The notes below the pieces were generated by a model. The model did not search any database. It had not been told where the DNA came from and saw only the letters and a program-made list of their open reading frames with translations. Shown here one piece after another: positions 7,741 to 17,308 of a stretch of DNA of 64,000 bases; positions within the stretch are counted from its first letter, which is position 1; the number at the start of each line of letters is the position of its first letter. A program made the translations under genes and the position numbers. This DNA comes from Myxococcus landrumus (lineage in GTDB: Bacteria > Myxococcota > Myxococcia > Myxococcales > Myxococcaceae). The DNA lies in assembly GCF_017301635.1 (NCBI RefSeq), contig NZ_CP071091.1, positions 2,182,001-2,246,000 on the forward strand. The letters run 5' to 3'.

Positions 7741-9074
7741 GACGTTCCCTTCCGCCGGCCCTTCCGAGTGGAGGGCGGCTTCGTCACTTGCTCGAGCTCC
7801 CATGTTCCCGAGGGAACCCTGTTGAGGAGGGCATGCAGCTCGTGGCCCGCGCGTGGGGAGCGCTCCGCCTCGGCGGCGAGCGCGGCCAGGGCGTCGTCGG
7901 AGAGGGATGTCGCGGGGTCGCGCAGAGCAAGGCGCGCCCGAGCCATCTCGACGTAGTCCGCGCGCGTGGGTTGGCGCAGGCACAGCAACACCCGGACGTG
8001 CTCCAGGAGCCCCACTGGGAGGATGCCACGCACCGCGCGGGACAGCACCTCCGTGGTGGGAATGGAGTGCCGCTTGGAGCCGCCTCGCAGCGAGAGCGCT
8101 CCTGAGTCCGCCGACTGACCACGCGCACTGAGGACCACGGTGGGCCGGGACTCTCGCGCGAGGAAGGCAGTGAGCGCCGTCCATGGCTCGGCGCCCAGAC
8201 GCTCGACGTCTTCGATGAACAGGGGAGTGAACGACGTGTCGTCGGCGAGCGACTCAACGTCCGAGATGACTCCCCTCCCCTGCTGCTGAAGCATCCGCAG
8301 CAGGGTGCTCTTTCCGCAGCCTTCCGCGCCCACGAGGAGGACCGTGCGGACTCCCGAGTGAAGTGAGGTCTCCAGTTGCTCACGCAGCTCGGGCTGCCCC
8401 ACGAACTCCCTCACCGTGCGGGTTCGCGACGAGGTGACAGGGCGAACAGGCAGCGGCACGGGACTCACGTCCGCGAGGAGCGACGAAGACTCCGTCAGGC
8501 ACGCCTTGCAGATGAACGCCCCCGCGGGCCCAGCCACGAGGTCACCGACCTCCGCCCGAGGCCGGCAGCAGAACGAGCACCACGCCTCGAGCGAGACATC
8601 CGCGCGCGTGGGACCTCGCTCGATGATGCGAGCCTCTCGCCTGCGACGCGGCGGCGCGTCCTCCTCGGAGGGGCTCGAGACCGTTGACTCATCACGAGAG
8701 GTCGACTCAACACCGACGGGGTCCACCGTGGCGGCCACCCGCGCGAGCTGGACCTCCAACCGCTGGAGGTCTTCGCTCACCTCCGCATCGAGGACCCACG
8801 CGGCGACCGCGGGAGACTCCTCGACGGACTGGCGCTCCACCCCGGACGCGGTCCCATCCACCAGACCTTCGAGTCGCCGCTCTTCCGCGACAAGGTCCTG
8901 TCGGCTCGAGTCCAGCCGGCGCGCATGGCGCAGCAGTTGGAGCGCCCGGGCCGTGTTTCCGGCCTGCTGGTACACGGCCGCGGCGCGCTGGAGATGCTCC
9001 ACCGCGAGGGACACATCTCCCCGCAGCTCGGCGGACTGCGCGGTGCGGATCAGCTCGCGAGGGTTCTCGGCCAT
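7737..9074 (-). CDS. P-loop ATPase with a ClpX-type C4 zinc finger
   Basis: This 445-residue protein has a TPR-like helical start (residues about 5-60), an acidic/Arg-rich linker, a four-cysteine zinc finger (C166, C169, C189, C192) whose sequence closely follows the ClpX zinc-binding domain, and an AAA-type ATPase domain. Walker A is GAEGCGKST (249-257) and a likely Walker B is PLFIEDVERLG. In ClpX the finger binds substrates and adaptors, but here no ClpX AAA+ module or pore loop follows. It is coupled to lipB by a GTGA overlap and lies downstream of E2 and lipA. A role in lipoyl-protein quality control or assembly is only a guess. Confidence 0.82.
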   Translation of the reverse strand: MAENPRELIRTAQSAELRGDVSLAVEHLQRAAAVYQQAGNTARALQLLRHARRLDSSRQDLVAEERRLEGLVDGTASGVERQSVEESPAVAAWVLDAEVSEDLQRLEVQLARVAATVDPVGVESTSRDESTVSSPSEEDAPPRRRREARIIERGPTRADVSLEAWCSFCCRPRAEVGDLVAGPAGAFICKACLTESSSLLADVSPVPLPVRPVTSSRTRTVREFVGQPELREQLETSLHSGVRTVLLVGAEGCGKSTLLRMLQQQGRGVISDVESLADDTSFTPLFIEDVERLGAEPWTALTAFLARESRPTVVLSARGQSADSGALSLRGGSKRHSIPTTEVLSRAVRGILPVGLLEHVRVLLCLRQPTRADYVEMARARLALRDPATSLSDDALAALAAEAERSPRAGHELHALLNRVPSGTWELEQVTKPPSTRKGRRKGTS

Positions 9075-9266
9075 ACGGACAGAGCCTAACCGCCTTGGTA
9101 CGCCATCGCCCTGCTCCGAATCACGCCAACGCCTCGACGAGCGAGCGGGCAGCCCATCCTCCGAAGCCCACCTGGCGACTCGAGACCAGGCGGGCCGGGC
9201 TCTCCTCTTCGCGACGCGAGGCCCGGGGCATCAATCACTCCCATGCCCGGGCCACCACGGAAGACC

Positions 9267-10523
9267 TCACGCCATCGCGAGGAACAGCAGGTCCGGCTTC
9301 TCCAGGTACTTGATGACTTCGTAAACGAAGTCCGCCGCCACGGAGCCGTCGATGACGCGGTGGTCGCACGAGAGCGACAGGTTCATCATGTCGCGAATCA
9401 CAATCTGGTCGCCCACCACGGCCGGGCGCTTCTTCAGCTTGTGCACGCCCATGATGCCCACCTCGGGGTGGTTGATGATGGGCGTGGCGAACAGGCCGCC
9501 ACTCTGCCCCAGCGAGGTGATGGTGAAGGTGCCGCCCGTCAGCTCCTCCATCTTCAGCTTCCGCTCACGCGCCGCCACGCCCAGGCGCGCCGTCTCCTGC
9601 GCCAGCTCCGCCAGCGTCAGGCGATCCGCGTTCTTCACCACGGCCACCGTGAGGCCATCCGGCGTCGCCACCGCCATGCCGATGTTGTACTCGCCGCGCA
9701 CCACCAGCTCCTGCGCCGCCTCGTCGAAGTTGGCGTTCAGGTGCGGGAACTTCTTCAGCGCGGCGATGGTCGCCTTGATGATGAACGGCAGGTAGTTGAG
9801 CTTGGTGTTGTCCCCCGCCGCCGCGAGCTGCTTGTTGAGCCGCGCCCGGAGCGCCACCAGGTCCGTCGCATCCACCTCTTCCACGAAGGCGAAGTGCGGC
9901 ATGGTGAACTTCGACCGCACCATCTTCTCGGCGATCTTCTTGCGCAGGCCGCGCAGGGGAACGCGCTCGTCGGAGCGGCCCGTGGACAGCGCCGGAACCG
10001 CCGGACGCGCCTGAGCCGCGGGAGCGGCCACCACGTTCTTCGAGTCCCCACCCTCCAGCGCGGCGAGCACGTCCGCCTTCGTCACCCGCCCCTGCGGACC
10101 GCTGCCGGCAATCGTCGCCAGGTCCAGCCCATGCTCACGCGCCATGCGCCGGGTCACCGGCGTGGCCAGCACCTTCGTCGCCTGGGCCTGGGCCGCGGTG
10201 GCCGCCGGAGCCGAAGCCGCCACAGGGGCCTGCGCCGCCGGAGCGGGAGCACCGTGACCCGCCGCCTGCGCCGGAGCCGCGCCTTCAATCTCCAGCGTGA
10301 CGAGGAGCTGGTGCACCTTCGCCATGTCCCCTTCCTTGCCGTGCGTCTGCACGACGCGCCCGGCCTTCGGGCTGGGGACAGTGACGGTGGCCTTGTCCGT
10401 CATCACCTCGGCAAGCACCTGGTCTTCCTTCACGACGTCGCCGGACTTGACGTGCCACTTGACCAGCTCTCCCTCCATCACGCCTTCGCCGAGGTCGGGG
10501 AGCTTGAATTCAAAGGTTGCCAT
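9267..10523 (-). CDS. 2-oxoacid dehydrogenase E2 (dihydrolipoamide acyltransferase)
   Basis: This is the acyltransferase core of a pyruvate or branched-chain 2-oxoacid dehydrogenase complex. It has one lipoyl domain with the modified Lys44 in EVMTDKATV, an Ala/Pro linker, an E1/E3-binding domain ([23 protein letters not shown]) and the catalytic domain ending in SCDHRVIDG, with the active His near residue 388. At 418 residues with a single lipoyl domain it fits either class; gene order does not decide the substrate because no E1 gene is in the window. GGAAAG precedes the ATG. It shares strand and theme with lipA and lpdA upstream. Confidence 0.93.
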   Translation of the reverse strand: MATFEFKLPDLGEGVMEGELVKWHVKSGDVVKEDQVLAEVMTDKATVTVPSPKAGRVVQTHGKEGDMAKVHQLLVTLEIEGAAPAQAAGHGAPAPAAQAPVAASAPAATAAQAQATKVLATPVTRRMAREHGLDLATIAGSGPQGRVTKADVLAALEGGDSKNVVAAPAAQARPAVPALSTGRSDERVPLRGLRKKIAEKMVRSKFTMPHFAFVEEVDATDLVALRARLNKQLAAAGDNTKLNYLPFIIKATIAALKKFPHLNANFDEAAQELVVRGEYNIGMAVATPDGLTVAVVKNADRLTLAELAQETARLGVAARERKLKMEELTGGTFTITSLGQSGGLFATPIINHPEVGIMGVHKLKKRPAVVGDQIVIRDMMNLSLSCDHRVIDGSVAADFVYEVIKYLEKPDLLFLAMA

Positions 10524-10579
10524 GCGGGTGTCTTTCCGAGAGGAACGGGGGTTGCGTCAAGCCACGAAACGAAGCCCGG

Positions 10580-11509
10580 TCAGCCGAGCCGCTCGAGGCG
10601 CTCGCGCTCCATCAGGCCCTTCATAAAGAACTCGGCGGCCCGGTAGCTGGAACGAACCAGCGGCCCCGAGGCGACGTAGAGGAAGCCGTACGACTCCGCC
10701 AGCTTCTTGTACGACTCGAACTGCGCGGGAGTCACGAAGCGCTCCACTCGCAGGTGGTACTGCGAAGGCTGGAGGTACTGTCCAAGAGTGAGCACATCCA
10801 CGCCCACCTCGCGCAGGTCCTTGAACGTCTGCTCCAGCTCCGCGTCCGTCTCGCCCAGGCCCACCATCACGGACGTCTTGGTGTAGAGGCCCTCGGGGCG
10901 GCGCTTGAGGTAGTCCAGCACGCGCAGCGACTGGCGGTAGGTGGCGCGGCGATCTCGCACCGTCGGCGTCAACCGCTCCACCGTCTCCACGTTGTGGGCA
11001 ACGACGTGCGGCTTCGCCTCGGCGACCGTGGTGAGGTCCTTCTCCACCCCCTTGAAGTCGGGGATGAGCACCTCGACGATGGTGCGCGGGCTCTCCCGGC
11101 GCAGCTCGCGGATGGCGGACGCGAAGTGGCTGGCGCCACCGTCCGGCCGGTCATCTCGGTTCACCGACGTGACGACGATGTACTCGAGGTCCATCTCCTT
11201 GACCGCCTGGGCCAGGTGGATGGGCTCCATCGGGTCCAGCGGCGGAGGCGCGCCCACCTTCACGTGGCAGAAGCGGCACGCACGCGTGCAGACCTCGCCC
11301 ATCAACATCACCGTGGCCGTGCCGCCACCCCAGCACTCGGCGATGTTCGGGCAGCGAGCCTCTTCGCACACGGTCGCCAGCTTCGTGCGCTTCACGATGG
11401 CTTTGACTCGCTCGTACCCTTCGCCGTGGGGCAACCGCACCTTCAGCCATTCCGGCTTGCGGGAGGTCTCAGGCACCTGGGGGAGAGGGAACCGATCAGG
11501 AGTCGCCAT
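10580..11509 (-). CDS. lipA: Lipoyl synthase
   Basis: LipA is a radical-SAM enzyme that inserts two sulfurs into octanoyl-E2. The 309-residue product has the LipA N-terminal cysteine motif in CEEARCPNIAECW, the radical-SAM motif CTRACRFCHV, and the late RSSYRA arginine/serine motif. Along with lipB it makes the de novo lipoylation pathway for the E2 encoded 56 bases downstream. Confidence 0.96.
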   Translation of the reverse strand: MATPDRFPLPQVPETSRKPEWLKVRLPHGEGYERVKAIVKRTKLATVCEEARCPNIAECWGGGTATVMLMGEVCTRACRFCHVKVGAPPPLDPMEPIHLAQAVKEMDLEYIVVTSVNRDDRPDGGASHFASAIRELRRESPRTIVEVLIPDFKGVEKDLTTVAEAKPHVVAHNVETVERLTPTVRDRRATYRQSLRVLDYLKRRPEGLYTKTSVMVGLGETDAELEQTFKDLREVGVDVLTLGQYLQPSQYHLRVERFVTPAQFESYKKLAESYGFLYVASGPLVRSSYRAAEFFMKGLMERERLERLG

Positions 11510-11753
11510 GGGTCGCGGGCCTTCTATGGTTTGGGCGGAAGACGTTCAAGCGGGAAGCCTCTAACGCGAGGCGTCAGCACCCGCAGGGGCTTCGCGCAAG
11601 TCCTCCCCCTTCTAATGCCCCCGTGTCCTCCAGGCAGCGGGCTCGGAGGTGACCCGCCTTGGCGCCGTGGCCTCCACGGCCTGCCAGCCCGCCGCGGGCC
11701 CACCTGGCCCACCCACGTCGCGGGAGCGTCCAGAGGCGCCCCTGGACATGACA

Positions 11754-11787
11754 AGGCCGTCCTCGGAGACGCGCTCCGGGACGGCCT
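11754..11787 (-). terminator. Long hairpin downstream of lpdA
   Basis: AGGCCGTCC (11754-11762) pairs with GGACGGCCT (11779-11787), and inside it CGGAG pairs with CTCCG, giving about 14 bp with one bulged base. There is no strong T-run, so it could be a partial terminator or a processing site. Confidence 0.45.
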
Positions 11788-11791
11788 GGGT

Positions 11792-11810
11792 GGGCTCCGG
11801 GACGGAGCCC
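11792..11810 (-). terminator. Second hairpin directly after the lpdA stop
   Basis: GGGCTCCG and CGGAGCCC form an 8-bp perfect stem around a 3-base loop, 18 bases past the stop codon. With the next hairpin it makes a tandem structure between lpdA and lipA. Confidence 0.4.
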
Positions 11811-11827
11811 GGGGCGTCATGCGCCGA

Positions 11828-13225
11828 CTAGAAGTGGCGCGGGTGGCCCAGCGTGGCCTCGGCGCCCTCGTGGACGATCTCCGAGAGCGTCGGGTGGGCG
11901 TGGATGGTGCCCGCCAGCTCCTCGGTGGTGATCTCCAGCTTCAGCGCGACGCACGCCTCGGCGAGCAGCTCCGTGGCGTGGGGGCCGATGATGTGGATGC
12001 CCAGCACCTCGTCGTACTTCTTGTCCGAGACGATCTTGATGAGGCCGCCCGACTCGTTGGTGATGGCCGCCTTCGTCACGGCGCCGAACGGGGCGTTGCC
12101 GATCTTGACGTCGTAGCCGCGCTCCTTGGCCTTCTTCTCCGTGAGGCCCACGGAGGCGACCTCGGGGTAGCAGTAGGTCGCGGACGGCGTCAGGTCGTAG
12201 TTGATGGGCTGCGGGTTCTTCCCGGCGATGTGCTCCACCGCCACCACGCACTCCGCGCTCGCCATGTGGGCCAGCATCGGGGTGGGGATGACGTCGCCCA
12301 CGGCATAGACGTTGGGCTCGCTGGTGCGCAGCATCGAGTCGACCTTGATGAAGCCGCGGTCGGTCTTGATGGACGTCTTGTCCAGGCCCACGTCCTCCGT
12401 CACGGGCGCGCGGCCCACGGCGGACAGGAGGATCTCCGCCTCGAGCGTCTTCGTCTCGCTGCCCACCTTCATGGTGACGCGCACGCCGTCGGCCGTGTGC
12501 TCCACCTTCTCCACAGCCGAGCCCGTGTGCACGTCGATGCCACGGCGGCGGAAGGTCTTCTCCAGCTCCTTGGAGATGTCCGCGTCCTCGATGGGGAGCA
12601 GCGCGGGCAGGTACTCCACGATGGAGGTCTTGCTGCCCACGTGGTTGAAGACGGACGCGAACTCACAGCCCACCGCGCCGGCGCCCAGGACGATGATGCT
12701 CTTGGGGATGCGGTCGATCTGCAGGATGGAGTCGCTGTTCATCACGCGCTTGTGGTCCACCGGAACGTTCGGCAGGGACTTGGGCACCGAGCCCGTCGCG
12801 ATGATGATGTTCTTCGCCTCGAGGACCTGCTTGGTGCCGTCGGCGGCGGTGACCTCCACCTTGCCCTTGCCAGCGATGCGGCCATGGCCCTTGATGACCG
12901 TCACCTTGTTCTTCTTCATCAAGAAGTCGATGCCGTTGGCACCCTTGGTGACGACCTTGTCCTTGTGCTTCATCGCGTTGGGCCAGTTGACCGTCGGGCT
13001 CGACACGTCGACGCCGAAGTCGCTCGCCTCGCGAACGTGGTGGAACAGCTCCGCCGTCCACAGCAGGGACTTGGTGGGGATGCACCCGCGATGGAGGCAG
13101 GTACCGCCCAGACGCTTGTCCTTCTCGATGATGGCCGTCTTCAGCCCGAGCTGCCCCGCCCGGATGGCACCCACGTAGCCGCCAGGGCCCGAACCGATGA
13201 TCACCACGTCGAACGTCTCAGCCAC
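11828..13225 (-). CDS. lpdA: Dihydrolipoyl dehydrogenase (E3)
   Basis: This FAD enzyme reoxidises dihydrolipoamide on E2 and reduces NAD. The 465-residue product has the FAD-binding GSGPGGYVGAIRAGQLG, the redox-active pair Cys43/Cys48 in GGTCLHRGCIPTKSLL, the NAD-binding GAGAVGCEFASVF, the second FAD motif VYAVGDV, and the catalytic His-Glu region HAHPTLSEIVHE near the C-terminus. It heads the lipoate-related block on this strand. Confidence 0.97.
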   Translation of the reverse strand: MAETFDVVIIGSGPGGYVGAIRAGQLGLKTAIIEKDKRLGGTCLHRGCIPTKSLLWTAELFHHVREASDFGVDVSSPTVNWPNAMKHKDKVVTKGANGIDFLMKKNKVTVIKGHGRIAGKGKVEVTAADGTKQVLEAKNIIIATGSVPKSLPNVPVDHKRVMNSDSILQIDRIPKSIIVLGAGAVGCEFASVFNHVGSKTSIVEYLPALLPIEDADISKELEKTFRRRGIDVHTGSAVEKVEHTADGVRVTMKVGSETKTLEAEILLSAVGRAPVTEDVGLDKTSIKTDRGFIKVDSMLRTSEPNVYAVGDVIPTPMLAHMASAECVVAVEHIAGKNPQPINYDLTPSATYCYPEVASVGLTEKKAKERGYDVKIGNAPFGAVTKAAITNESGGLIKIVSDKKYDEVLGIHIIGPHATELLAEACVALKLEITTEELAGTIHAHPTLSEIVHEGAEATLGHPRHF

Positions 13226-13306
13226 GCACGCCTCCGTCTATTTTTGCGGATGGAACCCGGTGGGGCTGATAACCCCCGGTCCCGGTTGGAATCAAGGAGA
13301 TTGCTC

Positions 13307-14434
13307 GTGCGCCGTTACCCGCTCAGAACCCTCCTCTTGATGCTCGTGGCGTTGATCGCCTTTGGCCGCCTGTGGTGCGTGACGCACCAGGATGAAAAGG
13401 CCGCGGCCCCGCCCTCGCGAGCCGCCGCTCCCCCGGCCGCCTCCGCGCCGGCCGCCCTCTCCCAGGACTGCCGCGCGCTGGAGCAAGCCCTGGCCGCCCC
13501 CCTCCGCGCTCCGGACGCCCCCCAGGCCGTGGCCGAGGCCCGCAAGCGCCTGGAGGCCTGTCCGCAAGCTCCCGCCCGCGCCTGTGAGCTGGCTCCCGCA
13601 CTGGCCGCCCGCGCGCCCTTCGCCCAGGGAGCGGATACCCCCCTGCGAGGGCTGCTCGGTGCCCTGTGCGAGCGGTGCGCGGGGCCCGTCAACGGCTGCG
13701 CGGAGACCGTGTCCCGCGCGATGCTGGAGGCCGCCATCGGTCGTCCGCTCAACATTCAGGAGCTTCAGTGGAACCTCGAGCACGCCGGACCGGGGACTCC
13801 GGCGGCCTGTGACGCGGTCGTGAGGTTGGGGCTCTCCCCCGCCGCGCAGACGGAAGTCGACCTTCCCGCCGGAGTGCTCCCCCTCGTCGAGGGCCTGTCA
13901 CCGCTGTGCCATCGCGCTGGGCTGTTGCCGCCCTCCGTCCTGGCCGCCGCCGCGATTCAACAAGGCGCCCGTGCACCCGCGTTGACGGCGCTGGCCCAGA
14001 CGACGAAGCCGGCGGGGACCTCGGTGGTGAAGCCGGATCAGGCTTCCGGGCCGCAGCCCGCCCTCCAGGCCTTCGACGGTGACCCGGAGACCCAGGTCAC
14101 TGTGACGCATGCGCCCCAGCAGCATCGCTGGGCGGCGGACGGAGCCCTTCGCGCGAACTACTCGCCCCCTCTGAAGACCGTGGCGTCGTTCCGCCTCAAG
14201 GCCCAGGGCGCGGGCACGCTTCGAGCCATCGTCCGCACGCCCAAGGGCGCGGGGCTGAAGGATCCGGAAGCGGGGACCTTCTTCGTCAACCCCACCGTGT
14301 GCCAGTACCAGGGCAAGGGTGAGTGGGAGACCTGCGAGCTCGCGGTCCCCCTGACCGACGTGGAGGCGATCAGCGTGTTCCCCGCGCGCGCCGACGGGAA
14401 GCTCCACGAACTGGAGGTTCGCGGCGCGCGGTGA
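13307..14434 (+). CDS. Membrane-anchored Cys-rich protein, unknown function
   Basis: I do not recognise this 375-residue protein. The GTG at 13307 was chosen because AAGGAG lies 7 bases upstream and the product then begins with Arg and a hydrophobic segment (about residues 5-24), likely a signal anchor. An Ala/Pro-rich linker follows, then a helical region with many spaced cysteines (about 55-215). The last 110 residues (from ALQAFDGDPETQVTV) look like a beta-sandwich of the discoidin type by pattern only. A periplasmic location is inferred. It is divergent from lpdA, with an 81-base shared upstream region. Confidence 0.75.
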   Translation: MRRYPLRTLLLMLVALIAFGRLWCVTHQDEKAAAPPSRAAAPPAASAPAALSQDCRALEQALAAPLRAPDAPQAVAEARKRLEACPQAPARACELAPALAARAPFAQGADTPLRGLLGALCERCAGPVNGCAETVSRAMLEAAIGRPLNIQELQWNLEHAGPGTPAACDAVVRLGLSPAAQTEVDLPAGVLPLVEGLSPLCHRAGLLPPSVLAAAAIQQGARAPALTALAQTTKPAGTSVVKPDQASGPQPALQAFDGDPETQVTVTHAPQQHRWAADGALRANYSPPLKTVASFRLKAQGAGTLRAIVRTPKGAGLKDPEAGTFFVNPTVCQYQGKGEWETCELAVPLTDVEAISVFPARADGKLHELEVRGAR

Positions 14435-14446
14435 ACAGGGGCGGCC

Positions 14447-14899
14447 TCACATCACGAGGCCGCGCTCCTTGGCGAGCTGGAAGATGGGCGCCGCGTCCTT
14501 CTTGAGCACGGCGCTGACGTCCTTGATGATCGCATCCCCCGACTTCGCCACCGAGAGGTAGTTGTCGAAGGTGCGGGTCAGGATGAGCACGCCGGAGATG
14601 ATGACGCGCTGAAGGTTGTGCTGCAGGTCGGTGCCCTCGTAGATGAGCCACGCCTGCTCGATGCACGTCCTTCTCGAGTCCACCAGGAAGTTGTTGAGGA
14701 TGGTGCGCTCGTTCGCATCGGGAACCTTGGACTTCGGGCTCACCGAACCAACGTAGATGAGGCGCGTACCGAGCCGCTGCATCGCTTCTTCCATCTGGAC
14801 CAATATCGCCGCGACATCCTCCTTGGTTGGAGGATTCAGCCAACGCGAGAAGATGACTCGGTCGATGAGCTCTGCCTTGTACGTGGTGGGGCCGTTCAC
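14447..14899 (-). CDS. Small conserved-looking protein, possibly STAS-like
   Basis: The GTG at 14899 has GGAGG 4 bases upstream, giving 150 residues; the longer frame to 15016 has no ribosome site and an unlikely N-terminus. The pattern is alternating strand and helix (ELIDRVIFSRWLNPPTKEDVA, then RLIYVGSV, then a long helix and LQRVIISGVLILTRTF), which resembles STAS/anti-sigma-antagonist-like small domains of myxobacteria. No catalytic motif is visible. It follows the his operon on the same strand but 240 bases away, so it is probably separately expressed. Confidence 0.7.
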   Translation of the reverse strand: MNGPTTYKAELIDRVIFSRWLNPPTKEDVAAILVQMEEAMQRLGTRLIYVGSVSPKSKVPDANERTILNNFLVDSRRTCIEQAWLIYEGTDLQHNLQRVIISGVLILTRTFDNYLSVAKSGDAIIKDVSAVLKKDAAPIFQLAKERGLVM

Positions 14900-15122
14900 G
14901 ATGCCTCCGGTGAGGCGGACGGTTTCAAATCGAAAAGAAGCGCCCGGCCGGCGTTCTCCACTGCGCCGCGCGTCCGGATGTGTAGCAGGAACACTCCTTT
15001 CATTGAAGTGAGTCACTGATAGCCACGCTCAAATTCATCGGGGCCCCTCCCATCTCCGGGATTCAGTCGTGACGGACAAATTCATCCGGGTCGACGCTGA
15101 CACGGTTTCCCGTCACTCGACC

Positions 15123-15143
15123 GAGACGGCGAGAACCCGTCTC
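15123..15143 (-). terminator. Hairpin overlapping the end of hisIE
   Basis: GAGACGG and CCGTCTC form a 7-bp stem with a 7-base loop, overlapping the hisIE stop codon. No T-run follows, so termination here is uncertain. Confidence 0.35.
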
Positions 15144-15771
15144 ATCCAGCATTGCCAGGAAGTGATGGCTTCACTGCACGGCGAGCGAGCACAGCTTTCA
15201 CGTCGTCCAGTCCGAGGCCCAGGGGTCTGATGGCGACGAGCAGGTGGTAGAGGAGATCCGCGGCCTCTTCCACGGCGCGAGAGGCATCCGCGTCCGCGCA
15301 GGCCGTCACCAGCTCCGCGGCTTCCTCCCCCACCTTCTTGAGGCGCAGGTTGCGGTCCGCGAGCAGGCGGTGGGTGTAGCCGGGCTTCTCGTCGGGAGCG
15401 AGTGCTCGTGCCGCGCGATCAGCCAGCGTGGCATCGAGCGCGGCCAGGCCATCCCATCTCCCCGGACCGAAGCACGATTCGTCACCGGAGTGACATGCGG
15501 GCCCCGCCTTCTCCACGCGCGCGAGGACGGTGTCGCCGTCGCAATCCGCGCGGAGGGCCACCACACGTTGGGTGTTCCCGCTGGTCGCGCCCTTGTGCCA
15601 GAGGCCCCGCGTGCGGGAGCGGTAGTGCATCTCTCCCGTCGCGAGAGTGCGCTCCAAGGCCTCCCGGTCCGCGTGCGCCACCATCAACACATCTCCAGTG
15701 CGCGCGTCCTGGGCCACCACCGTCACCAGCCCGTGGCCCTTGGTGAAGTCGAGTCCATCCAGGTCCAACAT
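15142..15771 (-). CDS. hisIE: Phosphoribosyl-AMP cyclohydrolase / phosphoribosyl-ATP pyrophosphatase
   Basis: This bifunctional enzyme does steps 2 and 3 of histidine synthesis. In 209 residues it has the HisI cyclohydrolase domain first (WHKGATSGN, zinc cysteines in DCDGDT and CHSGDESC) and then the HisE domain ([29 protein letters not shown]). The ATG has AGGAGG 6 bases upstream and shares one base with the hisN stop (TGATG). It is the last his gene. Confidence 0.95.
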   Translation of the reverse strand: MLDLDGLDFTKGHGLVTVVAQDARTGDVLMVAHADREALERTLATGEMHYRSRTRGLWHKGATSGNTQRVVALRADCDGDTVLARVEKAGPACHSGDESCFGPGRWDGLAALDATLADRAARALAPDEKPGYTHRLLADRNLRLKKVGEEAAELVTACADADASRAVEEAADLLYHLLVAIRPLGLGLDDVKAVLARRAVKPSLPGNAG

Positions 15772-16550
15772 CACGGGCCTCCTGTCGCGCCCAGCCGCTC
15801 GCGAACGGCCTGCGCCAACACGCCGTTGGTGGCGATTCCGCTTCCGCCGAAGGAGGTCCTTCGCCCCGTCCAGTCGGAGAAGACACCTCCGGCCTCCTCG
15901 ATGATGGGCTGGAGGGCCGCCGCGTCCCAGGGGGACAGCAGCTCGTCCACCATCACCTCCGCGCGCCCCGTGGCCACCATCAAGTAGCCGTAGCAGTCGC
16001 CCCAGGTGCGGGACACGGCCGCTTCGCGCGTGAGCCGCCGCCAGGCCTCGCCCCGCTCGGGATGCGTGAGGAAACGCTCGTCGGTGCAGAGCACCACCGC
16101 ACGCGAGAGGTCCGACTGGTGTGACACCTGCGTGGGAGTGTCGTTCAAGAAGCAGCCTTGCCCCGGCGCGGCCACCAGCAGCTCGCCCACGGCGGGGAAG
16201 TACGCGGCGCCCACGAGGATGCGGTCCCCCTTCGCCAACGCCACCAGCGTGCCCCACAGCGGGACGCCCCGGATGAAGGTCTTCGTCCCGTCGATAGGGT
16301 CCAGGATCCAACGACGCTCGGCGCCCGGCCGCGTCTCGCCGAACTCCTCCCCGAGGATTCCGTCCTCTGGGAAACGCGCCTCCAGCCACTCGCGCGCCGC
16401 CTGCTCCGCGGTGCGGTCCGCGACCGTGACGGGGGTGCCGTCGCTCTTGGTGTCCACCGCGATGCCTCCACGGAAGAACCCCAGCGCCACGTCGCCCGAC
16501 TTTCGCGCCACCTCCGTCGCCGCCTGCATCAGTCCTTGGATACTCGTCAT
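15771..16550 (-). CDS. hisN: Histidinol-phosphatase, inositol-monophosphatase family
   Basis: In 259 residues the metal motifs of the family are complete: [21 protein letters not shown], and [17 protein letters not shown], with WGDCYGYL between. Its place between hisF and hisIE, with overlap on both sides, argues that it is the histidinol-phosphatase of the pathway, which is otherwise missing since HisB here has only the dehydratase domain. The start at 16550 has GGAG 6 bases before and overlaps the hisF stop as ATGA. Confidence 0.93.
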   Translation of the reverse strand: MTSIQGLMQAATEVARKSGDVALGFFRGGIAVDTKSDGTPVTVADRTAEQAAREWLEARFPEDGILGEEFGETRPGAERRWILDPIDGTKTFIRGVPLWGTLVALAKGDRILVGAAYFPAVGELLVAAPGQGCFLNDTPTQVSHQSDLSRAVVLCTDERFLTHPERGEAWRRLTREAAVSRTWGDCYGYLMVATGRAEVMVDELLSPWDAAALQPIIEEAGGVFSDWTGRRTSFGGSGIATNGVLAQAVRERLGATGGP

Positions 16551-17308
16551 GTCGTGCTCCGAATCGGAAGGCCGCTCTCGAGGAGCAGCGACTTGATGGC
16601 CCCCACCGTGGTGAGCCCATCGTGGAGGATGCCCGCCACCAGCGCGGCGTCCGCGCCGCCTCGCACGAGCCCCTCTCGCACGTGCTCCGCGCAACCCGCG
16701 CCCCCCGAGGCAATCACGGGCACATCCACCGCGTCCGCCACCGCGCGAGTCAGCTCCAGGTCATACCCCGAGCGGGCTCCGTCCTGGTCGATGCTGGTGA
16801 GGAGAACCTCGCCAGCGCCTCGTGCCACACACTCTCGGGCCCAGGCCACGGCCTCCAGGTCCGTGGCCTTCCTCCCTCCATGGGTGTGCACGCGCCAGCG
16901 GGGCCCCTCCCGCCGAGCGTCGATGCTCGCCACCACACACTGCGCGCCGAACCGCTCCGCGCATTCCGTGAGCAGCTCGGGGCGAGCCACCGCCGCCGAG
17001 TTGATGCTCACCTTGTCCGCGCCCGCACGCAGCGCCCGGCCGACGTCCTCCACGGTGCGCACTCCGCCTCCCACTGTCAGCGGGATGAACAGCCGCTCCG
17101 CCGTGCGCCGCACGAGGTCCCAGAGCGTCTGCCGCTCCTCGACGCTCGCGGAGATGTCGAGGAACGTCACCTCGTCCGCGCCCTCCTGCTCGTAGCGCAA
17201 GGCCAACTCCACCGGGTCCCCCATGTCGCGGAGTCCCTCGAAGCGAACACCCTTCACCACCCTGCCGCCCTTCACGTCCAGACAGACGATGAGTCGTCGC
17301 GTCAGCAT
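16547..17308 (-). CDS. hisF: Imidazole glycerol phosphate synthase, cyclase subunit
   Basis: HisF joins with HisH to turn PRFAR plus ammonia into imidazole glycerol phosphate and AICAR. The 253-residue TIM barrel shows the catalytic Asp near the start ([16 protein letters not shown]) and the second in [15 protein letters not shown], plus the phosphate loops VGGGVRT and ASGGAG. It overlaps hisB by 7 bases and hisN by 4. Confidence 0.96.
   Translation of the reverse strand: MLTRRLIVCLDVKGGRVVKGVRFEGLRDMGDPVELALRYEQEGADEVTFLDISASVEERQTLWDLVRRTAERLFIPLTVGGGVRTVEDVGRALRAGADKVSINSAAVARPELLTECAERFGAQCVVASIDARREGPRWRVHTHGGRKATDLEAVAWARECVARGAGEVLLTSIDQDGARSGYDLELTRAVADAVDVPVIASGGAGCAEHVREGLVRGGADAALVAGILHDGLTTVGAIKSLLLESGLPIRSTT

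Larger units (their letters stand above)
11510..11827. other. Gene-free stretch between lpdA and lipA
   Basis: I see no convincing gene in these 318 bases. The frames that are open are Pro/Arg-rich shadows with no ribosome site. The lpdA-proximal part holds two strong hairpins, listed separately; the lipA-proximal part should hold its promoter, but I could not single out a -35/-10 pair. Confidence 0.5.

Noticed and set aside
10517-14434. Very long open frame on the plus strand (about 1305 codons)
   Set aside because: Only its last 376 codons (from GTG 13307) look like protein with a ribosome site. The rest is the antisense shadow of lipA and lpdA, rich in His/Arg/Leu as expected for high-GC shadows.
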